Positions 1 through 8,118 of a stretch of 64,000 nucleotides of DNA are shown here, one piece after another. Both the position numbers and the translations under genes were made by a program. Under the pieces are notes generated by a model that saw only the letters and a list, made by a program, of their open reading frames with translations, was not told the DNA's origin and ran no database searches. How positions within the stretch are numbered: the stretch's first letter is position 1; the number at the start of each line of letters is the position of its first letter. This stretch comes from Clostridia bacterium (lineage in GTDB: Bacteria; Bacillota; Clostridia; Oscillospirales; CAG-272): the NCBI GenBank assembly GCA_017504625.1, contig JAFVQU010000020.1, forward strand, positions 1-64,000, given 5' to 3'.

Positions 1-1
1 C

Positions 2-52
2 ATAGTGGAAAACCTCGGTAGCGAAGAAATGAAAGCATTGGAGAAAGAGTAA
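2..52 (+). CDS. C-terminal tail of an unidentified gene (runs in from left edge)
   Basis: Only one forward frame is open from the window edge to a TAA at 50-52; it gives 16 residues ending in a Glu/Lys-rich helix-like tail (...EEMKALEKE). Nothing can be said about function. It converges on the broken tRNA-Gly gene, so if real it may belong to inserted DNA rather than to the tRNA neighbourhood. The evidence is weak because the piece is so short. Confidence 0.3.
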   Translation: MVENLGSEEMKALEKE

Positions 53-71
53 TGAACGGCAGACAGAATTT

Positions 72-147
72 CGGCATATTGTATGGGGCTCGAACCCGCC
101 ACCTCGACCTTGGCAAGGTCGCGCTCTACCAAATGAGCTAAATCCGC
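72..147 (-). pseudogene. tRNA-Gly(GCC) with a non-matching 3' end
   Basis: Read leftward from 147, the acceptor 5' strand GCGGATT, the D arm, the anticodon stem-loop (loop TTGCCAA, anticodon GCC) and the T loop TTCGAGC are all normal. After the CCCC at 85-88 the match stops. The T stem is only partly closed, and the expected 3' acceptor strand AATCCGC is replaced by ACAATAT, leaving about one Watson-Crick pair. It is the last gene of the tRNA transcript. This fits a tRNA used as an integration site, a decayed gene, or an assembly junction. Confidence 0.7.
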
Positions 148-150
148 AAG

Positions 151-226
151 TGGTGCCTCCGGTCGGAATCGAACCAACGACACTGTGATTTTCAGTCACA
201 TGCTCTACCAACTGAGCTACAGAGGC
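151..226 (-). tRNA. tRNA-Phe(GAA)
   Basis: A full cloverleaf reads leftward from 226: acceptor GCCTCTG pairs with CGGAGGC (one G-T pair), the anticodon loop is CTGAAAA with anticodon GAA, and the 3' CCA is encoded at 151-153. It is third in a four-tRNA transcript (Val, Asp, Phe, Gly). Confidence 0.97.
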
Positions 227-231
227 AAATA

Positions 232-308
232 TGGCGACCCGAAGGGGACTCGAACCCCTGACCTCTAGCGTGACAGGCTAGCGTTCTAACCAACTGAACT
301 ACCGGGCC
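232..308 (-). tRNA. tRNA-Asp(GTC)
   Basis: The cloverleaf reads leftward from 308: acceptor GGCCCGG pairs with TCGGGTC through two G-T pairs, the anticodon loop is CTGTCAC with anticodon GTC, the discriminator is G as expected for Asp, and CCA is encoded at 232-234. Confidence 0.97.
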
Positions 309-375
309 TTAATTTGACACTTTCGTGTCAAATTGGACTCATTTTGCTTCGCAAAATGGCCTTTTCGCTTTCGCG

Positions 376-451
376 TGGTGGAAACAATAGGGCTCGAACC
401 TATGACCCTCTGCTTGTAAGGCAGATGCTCTCCCAACTGAGCTATGCTTCC
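376..451 (-). tRNA. tRNA-Val(TAC)
   Basis: The cloverleaf reads leftward from 451: acceptor GGAAGCA pairs with TGTTTCC, the anticodon loop is TTACAAG with anticodon TAC, the discriminator is A, and CCA is encoded at 376-378. It is the first gene after the tRNA promoter. Confidence 0.97.
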
Positions 452-484
452 GTATTTGTAACCGCTTTTTGCGGCGACTTGTAG

Positions 485-513
485 ATTATACCATACAATA
501 TTTGCTTTGTCAA
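485..513 (-). promoter_or_regulatory. Consensus promoter of the tRNA cluster
   Basis: On the minus strand a perfect TTGACA (508-513) is separated by 17 bases from a perfect TATAAT (485-490). Transcription would start near 478, about 27 bases before tRNA-Val. Such full-consensus elements are typical of stable RNA promoters. Confidence 0.92.
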
Positions 514-586
514 TACCTTTTTTAAAAATATTTTAAAAATTTTTTTGCGTAAAATGTTGCGTTGTTCAGACCTTAAAAATTTTTAA

Positions 587-615
587 TTGACAAGCAATAA
601 AAACTATGTTAAAAT
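587..615 (+). promoter_or_regulatory. Promoter of the acyltransferase gene
   Basis: TTGACA (587-592), a 17-base spacer, then TAAAAT (610-615). The predicted start lies about 40 bases before the ATG at 665. It is divergent from the tRNA promoter with about 70 bases between the two -35 boxes. Confidence 0.8.
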
Positions 616-664
616 GTAATCAATTAATCTTCGGTTAATATTGTGAATTGGGGGATAATATATA

Positions 665-1972
665 ATGAAGATAAAAAGCGGCGTGAGCTACGGCGACATT
701 CTCAACAAGCCTAAAAAGAAGGACAAAAAACCTATAAAACCGAATATCTTTTTCCGCACGCTTATGAGAGTGGCATCAATGCCCGACCTTATGGCGACTA
801 AATTTAAATACACCTCGATCGGAATGGATAAGCTTGGCAAGCACGAGCCGTGTTTGTTTTTAATGAATCACTCGAGCTTTATTGATCTTAAAATGGCGTC
901 GAAGATTCTTTATCCGCGCCCATATAACATCGTTTGCACCTCCGACGGATTTATCGGAAAGGATTGGCTGATGCGTCAGCTTGGTTGTATTCCCACAAAG
1001 AAATTCGTCAGCGAGATAAACCTTATTCACGATATGCTTTACGCAGTGAAGGTGCATAAATCTTCAATACTTATGTACCCCGAGGCAAGCTATAGCTTTG
1101 ACGGCACGGCAACGCCACTTCCCGAAAGTCTTGGCAGATGCATCAAGATGCTTGGTATCCCCGTGGTTGTGATAAAGACGTACGGTGCGTTTACAAGAGA
1201 TCCGCTTTATAACAATCTTCAGCGCAGAAAGGTGGACGTTGGAGCGACTGTTGAATATTTGCTTTCTCCCGAGGATATCGCAGAGAAAAGCCCCCGTGAA
1301 ATAAACGCGATCCTGCGTGAGCAGTTTGCCTTTGACAATTTCCGCTGGCAGCAGGAAAACGGTATTAAAATAAACGAAGATTTCAGAGCCGACTCGCTTA
1401 ACCGCGTGCTTTATAAATGTCCGAATTGCCACGAGGAAGGGCAGACCGAGGGCAAGGGAACAATGCTTACCTGCACGGCGTGCGGAAAGCAGTATGAGCT
1501 TTGCGAGGACGGCTTTATGAAGGCAACCGACGGGGAGACCGAGTTCTCTCATATACCTGATTGGTATGCGTGGGAGAGGGAATGCGTTAAGAACGAGATC
1601 CTGCGCGGTGAATATAAGCTTGACGTTGACGTTGATATCTTTGCTATGGTTGACACTGACTGTATCTATGATATAGGTGAGGGAAGACTTGTTCACGATC
1701 GGGGTGGATTTGTATTGACCGGATGCGACGGAGAGCTTGAATACAAGCAAAAGCCGCTGTCGTCCTATAGCTTGTACGCCGACTATTACTGGTATAAGCT
1801 TGGCGATATGATATGCGTAGGTGACAGAAGCATCCTTTATTATTGCTTCCCGAAGAATTCGGGCGACGTGGTTGCAAAGACCAGACTTGCGGCTGAGGAG
1901 ATGTATAAGATAGCGAGAGCCGAAACAAGATCCAAGCGCAAGAGCGAAAACGATAATGTGACGGAGAATTAA
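665..1972 (+). CDS. PlsC-like acyltransferase with C-terminal zinc ribbon
   Basis: Probable 1-acylglycerol-3-phosphate-type acyltransferase acting at the membrane in phospholipid synthesis. The catalytic NH-x4-D motif is at residues 68-74 (NHSSFID), followed by the expected second block near 138-142 (YPEAS, where family members have EGTR). A four-cysteine zinc ribbon follows (Cys 252, 255, 270, 273), then about 160 residues that I do not recognise. At 435 residues it is much longer than plain PlsC (about 240), so the second half is an added module. The start is supported by a GGGGGAT ribosome site before the ATG. The substrate is inferred only from the motif; the zinc ribbon could bind a partner protein or nucleic acid. 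Confidence 0.8.
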   Translation: MKIKSGVSYGDILNKPKKKDKKPIKPNIFFRTLMRVASMPDLMATKFKYTSIGMDKLGKHEPCLFLMNHSSFIDLKMASKILYPRPYNIVCTSDGFIGKDWLMRQLGCIPTKKFVSEINLIHDMLYAVKVHKSSILMYPEASYSFDGTATPLPESLGRCIKMLGIPVVVIKTYGAFTRDPLYNNLQRRKVDVGATVEYLLSPEDIAEKSPREINAILREQFAFDNFRWQQENGIKINEDFRADSLNRVLYKCPNCHEEGQTEGKGTMLTCTACGKQYELCEDGFMKATDGETEFSHIPDWYAWERECVKNEILRGEYKLDVDVDIFAMVDTDCIYDIGEGRLVHDRGGFVLTGCDGELEYKQKPLSSYSLYADYYWYKLGDMICVGDRSILYYCFPKNSGDVVAKTRLAAEEMYKIARAETRSKRKSENDNVTEN

Positions 1973-1988
1973 ATAATGAATTCTGCAA

Positions 1989-2024
1989 AACACGCCGCCT
2001 TATATGACGGCGTGTTCATTTTTA
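1989..2024 (+). terminator. Rho-independent terminator after the acyltransferase
   Basis: A 9-bp perfect stem (AACACGCCG with CGGCGTGTT) and a 10-base loop, followed by a T-rich run, lies 17 bases past the stop codon. Confidence 0.88.
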
Positions 2025-2025
2025 G

Positions 2026-2443
2026 TTGCAAAATAAACAATATGTTAATAAAACAATTATAAATTTATTTTGACTATATTTAAGTTAAGAAATATTATAA
2101 AAACTGTTTTTGAAATTGCACGCAAGGCTTATACGCCGCATATATAAATATAATGATACTTTTGTCACCAAAAACTATTTTTTGCCATGTTTTGATGAGT
2201 GACGGTGATAATACGGACATTTTATAAAAGATAGAAAACATTGTGAAGAATTTAATGGATTTTACACCTTATTTTTGCAACTTTAAATCACAAAAAATTC
2301 ATTGATTGAGTGTATATTGATCACGAGAATGAATTTTTGAATTAATATTCAAATAAAACACAGCGAAATTTGCTTATTATGCCCAAAAAAAATCATAAAA
2401 TATATAAATCTTTGGGCAAAAAAACGAAAATATTTTTAACGTA
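2026..2443 (+). other. AT-rich intergenic region without a gene
   Basis: About 420 bases with no open frame that has a credible ribosome site. It holds a possible promoter (TTGACT 2070-2075, 17 bases, TATTAT 2093-2098) that leads to nothing recognisable, and an inverted repeat just upstream of the oppA promoter: TGCCCAAA near 2379 and TTTGGGCA near 2411, about 24 bases apart. The repeat could be an operator or a stem-loop. An undetected small RNA is possible. Confidence 0.5.
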
Positions 2444-2472
2444 TTGACATATTTTTTTCACAATGCTATAAT
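2444..2472 (+). promoter_or_regulatory. Consensus promoter of the opp operon
   Basis: A perfect TTGACA (2444-2449), 17 bases, then a perfect TATAAT (2467-2472). Transcription would start near 2479, giving a leader of about 147 bases before oppA. The strength of the promoter agrees with the highly biased codons of oppA. Confidence 0.92.
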
Positions 2473-2479
2473 TAATTAT

Positions 2480-2625
2480 TCTTATTATGCTTCATCGTAC
2501 AAGCGAAAAATGTCATTTCTGCCTTCTGATTTCCATGGCCGGTGACCTAAGGGTGGTATGGCATGCTTCGACAGGTATTTTGAAACAGGTATGAACAAAT
2601 TTATTTATATTAAGGAGAGAAAACC
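2480..2625 (+). promoter_or_regulatory. Long 5' leader of oppA, class unknown
   Basis: The roughly 147-base leader is GC-richer at 2530-2570, where short complementary pieces occur (CCAT with ATGG; GGTGACC). It ends with the ribosome site AAGGAGA eight bases before the ATG. It matches no riboswitch class that I can recognise by eye. Confidence 0.4.
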
Positions 2626-5295
2626 ATGAAAAAGTTTTTGATCTGTCTTATGGCACTCGTTCTCGTTTTCGCTATGGTTCTTCCTTTCGCTTCTTGTAAG
2701 GCTCCCGTTACTAACGACGAGACTACAACTGCACCCCAGGACGAACCCACCGAAGAGCCCTCTAAGACCCCCACTGAAGAGCCTTCCGAGACTCCCTCTG
2801 AAACCCCCTCTGAGGGCGGTTCTGAGGACACCACTGAGGAACCCGTTGTATACCTTCCTCTTCCTAACGGTACCGGCTATACCTACAAGGATTCCGTAAC
2901 CGTTCTTTCTTCCAACTGGAACACCCACACTTATCAGACTACTGATGAGTCCTACCCCGTAAGCTTCCTTACCACCGGCCTCTATGGATTCTTCTTCAAT
3001 GATGAAGAGATCTACAAGTCTACTAACGGCTCCGATCCTTATGCAGGATACGTAATCGCTCCTGAGATGGCAGCAGAGCTTCCCGTAGATATCACCGAGG
3101 AAGTAAAGGCAGCTCATCCTGAGTTCAACATTCCCTCCGAAGCAACTGCTGGTTACGCGTACAAGATCGCGCTTAACCCCAACGCAACTTGGGAAAATGG
3201 TGAGGCTATCAACGCTGACACCTACGTTTACTCCATGGAGCAGCTTCTTAACCCTGTTCTTATGAACTACCGTGGTCCTGACTACTTCGATGGCGACTTC
3301 GCAATTGCAAATGCAAGAAACTACTACTATCAGGGTACCACCAACTACACCGACAACGGTAATGGCAACAAGTACGCTCTTGCTGATCTCGTTAAGCGTG
3401 AAGACGGTAACTACTACACCGCTGACGGCAATGCTATGTACATTGCAGTTTACTACGGTGTTTCCTACCTTGATGGCAACTCTCTCGGTGATTATGCTGA
3501 TGCATACGGCGCAGAGTCTATCTATGGTATAGATGGTTGGAACAAGCTCGTTGAAGCTATGAACGACGAAGGTATGGCTGTTCTTAACGACGAAACCTAT
3601 GCTGCACTTCTTACCACTATCGGCGCTGACGGTTGGGGTAACGAGGATGAATCGTACGCGTTCAACTACTTCCTTGAGGAAGTTGTTTACGAGGACAACT
3701 ACGACTTCGCAAACGTTGGTATTTACAAGACCGGCGAATACGAGATCGTTCTCGTTCTTGAAAAGTCCCTCTCCGGCTTCTACCTCCTTTACAACCTCAC
3801 CGGTAACTGGATCGTTTACCAGCCCTACTACGAGGCAGGCAAGAAGCAGATCGGTGATACCGATGCTTGGACTAACTCCTACTGCTCCGACCTTGCAAGC
3901 ACCATGTCCTATGGTCCTTACAAGATGACTGAATACCAGTCCGGTAAGTACATGAAGTTCGAAAAGAACGACAACTGGTTCGGTTACACTGATGGCAAGC
4001 ACATCTACGTTGACCCCGTTGACGGCGAGACCTACACCATGTACCAGACTGACTCTATCGTATGTCAGGTTGTTGCTGAGTCCTCCACCAGAAAGCTTAT
4101 GTTCCTTAAGGGTGAGCTTATGGGCTACGGTCTCCAGTCTGCTGACTTCGCTGAGTACAGAAACTCTGACAGAGCATACGTAACTCCCTCCGAGACCATC
4201 TTCTTCCTTATCTTCAACGGATACATGGATGCAATCAAGGAGCGTGAGGCATCTGAAGGCTTCGATACTACTAAGTACGACCTTGAGACTATGACTCTTA
4301 ACTCCTTCCGTCGTGCGTTCGCAGTAACCTACGATAAGGAGAACTTCGCTACCACTATTTCTCCCTCGAGATCCGGCGGTTACGGTCTTATCGGTACCGC
4401 TTACATCTATGACCCTGAGACCGGTTCCAGATACCGTGACACCGACCAGGCTAAGCAGGCACTCTGCGACTTCTACAGCGTAGACGTTTCTAAGTTCGAG
4501 TCTCTCGACGCAGCTGTTGATTCCATCACCGGTTACGACCCTGAGACCGCAAAGACTCTCTTCATCCAGGCTTACAACGAAGCAATTGAGGCTGGTTACA
4601 TTACCGACGCTGACGGCGACGGCAAGTCTGACCAGACTGTTAGAATTGAGTACTGTTCTCCTGCAACCTCTGACTTCATGAAGCAGACTCTGAACTACCT
4701 CAATACTCAGCTTCTTAAGGTTCTTGAGGGCACTCCCTTCGAGGGCAAGATCGAGATCTATGAGTCTGCTCCTTACGGCAACGAGTGGTCTAACATAATT
4801 AAGGCTGGTATGTCCGACACCGTTCTTGCAGGATGGCAGGGCTCCGCTCTTAACCCCTTCTCGCTTACCGACCTCTACACCAACCCCTCTAAGCAGTACG
4901 ACGCTAAGTGGTTCAACTCACAGGCTGAAACTCTTACTCTTACCATTGACGGTGAGGAGATCACCATGAACCTCAAGCAGTGGTCTGACGCTCTTAACGG
5001 TACCGCTGTTACCGTTAACGAGAAGCAGTACAACTTCGGTGACGGTAAGGCTGACGTTAACACCAGACTTAACATTCTCGCAGCTATCGAGACTAAGGTT
5101 CTCGGTACCTACAACTACATTCCTATGCTTCAGGACGGCTCTGTAGCTCTCCTTTCCAAGCAGGTATTCTACGTAGTTGATGAGTACAACCCCATCATGG
5201 GTCGTGGCGGTATCGCTTACATGAAGTATAACTACAACGACTCTGAGTGGATCGACTTCGTTAACGCACAGGAAGGCGGCGTAGTTAAGTATTAA
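2626..5295 (+). CDS. oppA: Oligopeptide-binding lipoprotein (OppA-type), enlarged
   Basis: Solute-binding component of a peptide ABC importer, anchored outside the membrane. The N-terminus is a lipoprotein signal with lipobox FASC (Cys near residue 24), followed by a Thr/Glu/Pro/Ser repeat linker (about residues 30-70) built from EEPS and ETPS units, then a large cluster-C binding fold. At 889 residues it is well beyond the usual 520-600. Codons are extremely biased (C-ending Tyr, Phe, Asn and Ile; CTT/CTC Leu), pointing to very high expression. RBS AAGGAGA supports the start. It heads an operon with two permeases and two ATPases. Peptide specificity is inferred from the partners; other cluster-C ligands are possible. 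Confidence 0.88.
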   Translation: MKKFLICLMALVLVFAMVLPFASCKAPVTNDETTTAPQDEPTEEPSKTPTEEPSETPSETPSEGGSEDTTEEPVVYLPLPNGTGYTYKDSVTVLSSNWNTHTYQTTDESYPVSFLTTGLYGFFFNDEEIYKSTNGSDPYAGYVIAPEMAAELPVDITEEVKAAHPEFNIPSEATAGYAYKIALNPNATWENGEAINADTYVYSMEQLLNPVLMNYRGPDYFDGDFAIANARNYYYQGTTNYTDNGNGNKYALADLVKREDGNYYTADGNAMYIAVYYGVSYLDGNSLGDYADAYGAESIYGIDGWNKLVEAMNDEGMAVLNDETYAALLTTIGADGWGNEDESYAFNYFLEEVVYEDNYDFANVGIYKTGEYEIVLVLEKSLSGFYLLYNLTGNWIVYQPYYEAGKKQIGDTDAWTNSYCSDLASTMSYGPYKMTEYQSGKYMKFEKNDNWFGYTDGKHIYVDPVDGETYTMYQTDSIVCQVVAESSTRKLMFLKGELMGYGLQSADFAEYRNSDRAYVTPSETIFFLIFNGYMDAIKEREASEGFDTTKYDLETMTLNSFRRAFAVTYDKENFATTISPSRSGGYGLIGTAYIYDPETGSRYRDTDQAKQALCDFYSVDVSKFESLDAAVDSITGYDPETAKTLFIQAYNEAIEAGYITDADGDGKSDQTVRIEYCSPATSDFMKQTLNYLNTQLLKVLEGTPFEGKIEIYESAPYGNEWSNIIKAGMSDTVLAGWQGSALNPFSLTDLYTNPSKQYDAKWFNSQAETLTLTIDGEEITMNLKQWSDALNGTAVTVNEKQYNFGDGKADVNTRLNILAAIETKVLGTYNYIPMLQDGSVALLSKQVFYVVDEYNPIMGRGGIAYMKYNYNDSEWIDFVNAQEGGVVKY

Positions 5296-5370
5296 TCTTA
5301 TCGGTAGTTTTTACCGCTAAGTTTAAACTATACGTGGCAGGGTAATAATCTTGTCACACAACCATAACTG

Positions 5371-5409
5371 GCACATGTTACCGGGACCTCGTGTCTCGGT
5401 AATATGTGC
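5371..5409 (+). other. Intercistronic stem-loop between oppA and oppB
   Basis: A 15-bp stem with a nine-base loop: GCACAT (5371-5376) pairs with ATGTGC (5404-5409), TTACCG with CGGTAA, extended by G-T and G-C pairs. No T run follows, so it is not a simple terminator. Such hairpins after binding-protein genes usually protect the upstream mRNA and let oppA exceed the permeases in amount; that role is inferred. Confidence 0.75.
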
Positions 5410-5481
5410 TAAATAGAGAAGTTTCAGTAAGATGCGCAAAAGAGGATATTTGTGTTTTTTACTGGAAAATCGGAGGATAAA

Positions 5482-6441
5482 ATGATAAAATATACAATAC
5501 AAAGAGTTTTGCTGATGTTAATGACATTGCTCATTATCACCTGCATATGCTTTGTCCTTATCAGAATGTTGCCCCCCGCAACTCTCCCCCCCGGAGACCC
5601 TCACACAGCGGTCATCGAGGCAAGAAGAGAAGCGCTCGGATACAACAAGCCGTATCTCGTTCAGTTCGGCATATTCTTAAAGGACGTTTTCACCAGATTT
5701 GACTGGGGTATAAGTGACGTATCGGGCGAGACCTTCGGTAAAGAGGTTCTGCCCTTGTTCCTTGAAAAGCTTCCCCCTACAATACTCGTAAACCTTTACT
5801 CGATTTTGTTCAGTATACCGATAGGTATCGCGTTTGGTATCTGGGCTGCTCTTAAGAAGAACTCCTGGATCGACCACGCTATTTCTACCTTGACGATGGT
5901 GGTAGTTTCGGTACCGTCATTCGTTTACGCATTTTTGATACAGTATTTCCTGTCCTTTAAGCTTGGTTGGTTGCCCTTCCTCGCTGCAAACGGTACGAAC
6001 TGGTTCTCTTGGGAGATGTTCCGTAGCTGGATCCCCGCTATCATGTCGCTGTCGTTTGGTACTATTGCAGGATTTACCAGAACCACGAGAGCGGAGCTTA
6101 CCGAGGTTCTTACCAGTGAATTTATGCTCCTTGCGCGCACCAAGGGACTTACTCGCGCGCAGGCTACTATAAGACATGCAATGAAAAACTGTATGGTAGT
6201 CATTCTCCCTGCTATCTTTGGAAACTTCATAGGCGTTCTTTCGGGATCTCTTATTATAGAAGGTATCTTCTCGATCCCCGGTGTTGGTAAGCTTTACTTG
6301 AACTCTATCAACGCGCAGGACTATCCTATGTTTATATTGCTCACCGTATTCTATACCGCTATCGGCTTGGTTGCAAGTATAGTTGTTGACGTGAGCTACG
6401 GCTTTATCGACCCCCGTATCAGAATGGGCTCGAAGAAATAA
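5482..6441 (+). CDS. oppB: Peptide ABC transporter permease, OppB-type
   Basis: Inner-membrane channel subunit of about 319 residues, normal for OppB/DppB. It starts with a transmembrane helix (IKYTIQRVLLMLM...), has a periplasm-side loop, and carries the permease EAA-type loop around SEFMLLARTKGLT...HAMKN in the second half. I chose ATG 5482, because GGAGG lies just before it; an in-frame ATG at 5452 has no ribosome site. The next gene starts 21 bases after its stop. Confidence 0.92.
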   Translation: MIKYTIQRVLLMLMTLLIITCICFVLIRMLPPATLPPGDPHTAVIEARREALGYNKPYLVQFGIFLKDVFTRFDWGISDVSGETFGKEVLPLFLEKLPPTILVNLYSILFSIPIGIAFGIWAALKKNSWIDHAISTLTMVVVSVPSFVYAFLIQYFLSFKLGWLPFLAANGTNWFSWEMFRSWIPAIMSLSFGTIAGFTRTTRAELTEVLTSEFMLLARTKGLTRAQATIRHAMKNCMVVILPAIFGNFIGVLSGSLIIEGIFSIPGVGKLYLNSINAQDYPMFILLTVFYTAIGLVASIVVDVSYGFIDPRIRMGSKK

Positions 6442-6462
6442 CTGCGGAAAGGATGAGAAAAA

Positions 6463-8118
6463 ATGGATAAGAATATACAGTTTGAACACATTCCGCAGGA
6501 AAAATTTGAGTTTGCTCATCGCGACGCAAACCTTCATGACAAAAAGCTTCAGACCAAGTCGAGAAGCTATTTCCAGGACTGCGTTATCCGATTCAAGAAG
6601 AATAAATCTTCGGTTATCGCAGCTTGGATCATCGGCTTCCTTCTTCTTTACGCAATCGTTATCCCGATCATATCTCCTTACTCCGTAACTGCGGACCAGG
6701 ATCCTATCTACAAGAGCTATCCTCCTTACGTTGAGGCTATTGCTGATCTTGGATGGGGAATTATGGATGGTGGATATACTCTTGAGTCACAGAATGACCG
6801 TCAGGTGCGGGTCCTTGAGCTTAGCGGTCAGGAGACAGGTCTTAATCCCATTATTAAGACTATCAGCAAGACCACGGTCATCGAGCGTGTTCGTGGTAAG
6901 GACGTTGAGGTAAGCTATTCCAAGATCGAAGTAAACCGTTACTTCCTCGCAGGAATGAAGTCCAAGACGGTCACTCTTGACGAGTACAAGAAAATTCAGG
7001 AATTCCAGGATGAGACCGGACTTCAGGTGCTTTATCCTATAGTATTGAAGGAAGACATTTATACCAAGGCGGTATTGAATTCTCCCGATATCAAGGATAT
7101 GCCCCCCGATTACAACATCTGGTACAAGTGTAAGGATGCAAAGGGAACTCCCAGAACTCAGGACGTTATCGACCCCACCACGGGAGAGGTAGTTATTGAC
7201 GAGACTACGGGTGAGCCCCTTCAGGAGATCGTTCCCGCATATACGACCGATCAGTCAAAGGATGCTGCAATCCCCTATACCAGCTCAAGAATCGAAGGCG
7301 ACACCGGTGAGTATATCTACGGACAGAAGAAGGGCGCAAACGGCGACTCTGTTCAGATCCGTTATTGCTACTTCAACTACTATCAGTTCCAGCAGTGGGA
7401 AAAGACCGGTAACTTCTCGTCCCCCATGTTCATTCTCGGAACTAACTCGATGGGTCAGGACCTCTTCACCGCAATCGGTGTAGGCGCAAGATTCTCTATA
7501 ATCTTCGCAATTATCGTTTCTGCCATCAACCTTATTCTCGGTGCTATCTACGGTTCTATCCAGGGTTACTACGGTGGCTGGATCGACCTTGTTCTTGATA
7601 GAATTTCCGATATTTTGTCGGGCGTTCCTATGATAGTTGTAGTTACGCTCTTCAATCTCCACTTGGCGGCTAAGGTTGGCTCGGTAGGAGCATTCCTTCT
7701 TGCGTTCGTTGCTACGGGCTGGATCGGAATGGCGGCTCTTACCAGAAAGCAGTTCTACCGTTTCAAGAGTCAGGAGCATATCCTTGCGGCAAGAACGCTT
7801 GGTGCATCTGACTGGAGACTTATGTTCAAGCACATTTTCCCCAACTCGCTCGGTACTATAGTTACCAGCTGTGCGCTCGTAATCCCCGGCGTTATCGGCT
7901 CTGAGACCTCGCTTACCTACCTTGGTATTATCGACCTCTCAAGCTTTGCAGGTACTACGATCGGTACTCTTATGGAGCAGGGTCAGAACGATATTCAGGC
8001 AGCACCCCACGCGATGCTGTTCCCGTCTATCTTCTTCGCTCTCCTTATGATATCCTTCAACCTCTTCGGTAACGGTCTGCGTGATGCGTTTAACCCCTCT
8101 ACGAAAGGATCGGATTGA
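6463..8118 (+). CDS. oppC: Peptide ABC transporter permease, OppC-type, with large external insertion
   Basis: Second channel subunit. Residues 1-50 are cytoplasmic, the first membrane helix is about 51-71, and the conserved LGTNSMGQDLF block (normally about 40 residues further on) begins near 325. About 200 extra residues (roughly 75-320) therefore lie on the outer face. The later helices and the EAA loop (EHILAARTLGASDW, about 438-451) are normal. Length is 551 against about 300 usually. The insertion is polar and rich in Tyr, Asp and Thr, with no signal of a known domain that I recognise. RBS GGAAAGGA precedes the ATG. Confidence 0.9.
   Translation: MDKNIQFEHIPQEKFEFAHRDANLHDKKLQTKSRSYFQDCVIRFKKNKSSVIAAWIIGFLLLYAIVIPIISPYSVTADQDPIYKSYPPYVEAIADLGWGIMDGGYTLESQNDRQVRVLELSGQETGLNPIIKTISKTTVIERVRGKDVEVSYSKIEVNRYFLAGMKSKTVTLDEYKKIQEFQDETGLQVLYPIVLKEDIYTKAVLNSPDIKDMPPDYNIWYKCKDAKGTPRTQDVIDPTTGEVVIDETTGEPLQEIVPAYTTDQSKDAAIPYTSSRIEGDTGEYIYGQKKGANGDSVQIRYCYFNYYQFQQWEKTGNFSSPMFILGTNSMGQDLFTAIGVGARFSIIFAIIVSAINLILGAIYGSIQGYYGGWIDLVLDRISDILSGVPMIVVVTLFNLHLAAKVGSVGAFLLAFVATGWIGMAALTRKQFYRFKSQEHILAARTLGASDWRLMFKHIFPNSLGTIVTSCALVIPGVIGSETSLTYLGIIDLSSFAGTTIGTLMEQGQNDIQAAPHAMLFPSIFFALLMISFNLFGNGLRDAFNPSTKGSD

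Noticed and set aside
2152..2226. A 24-codon open frame in the intergenic region
   Set aside because: No ribosome site, no hydrophobic or compositional signal, and AT-rich random frames of this size are expected.
2480..2625. A known riboswitch in the oppA leader
   Set aside because: No conserved core of any class that I can recognise is present; left as an unassigned leader.
2605..4002. A 465-codon open frame opposite oppA
   Set aside because: It begins inside oppA, has no ribosome site and mirrors the biased codons of oppA.
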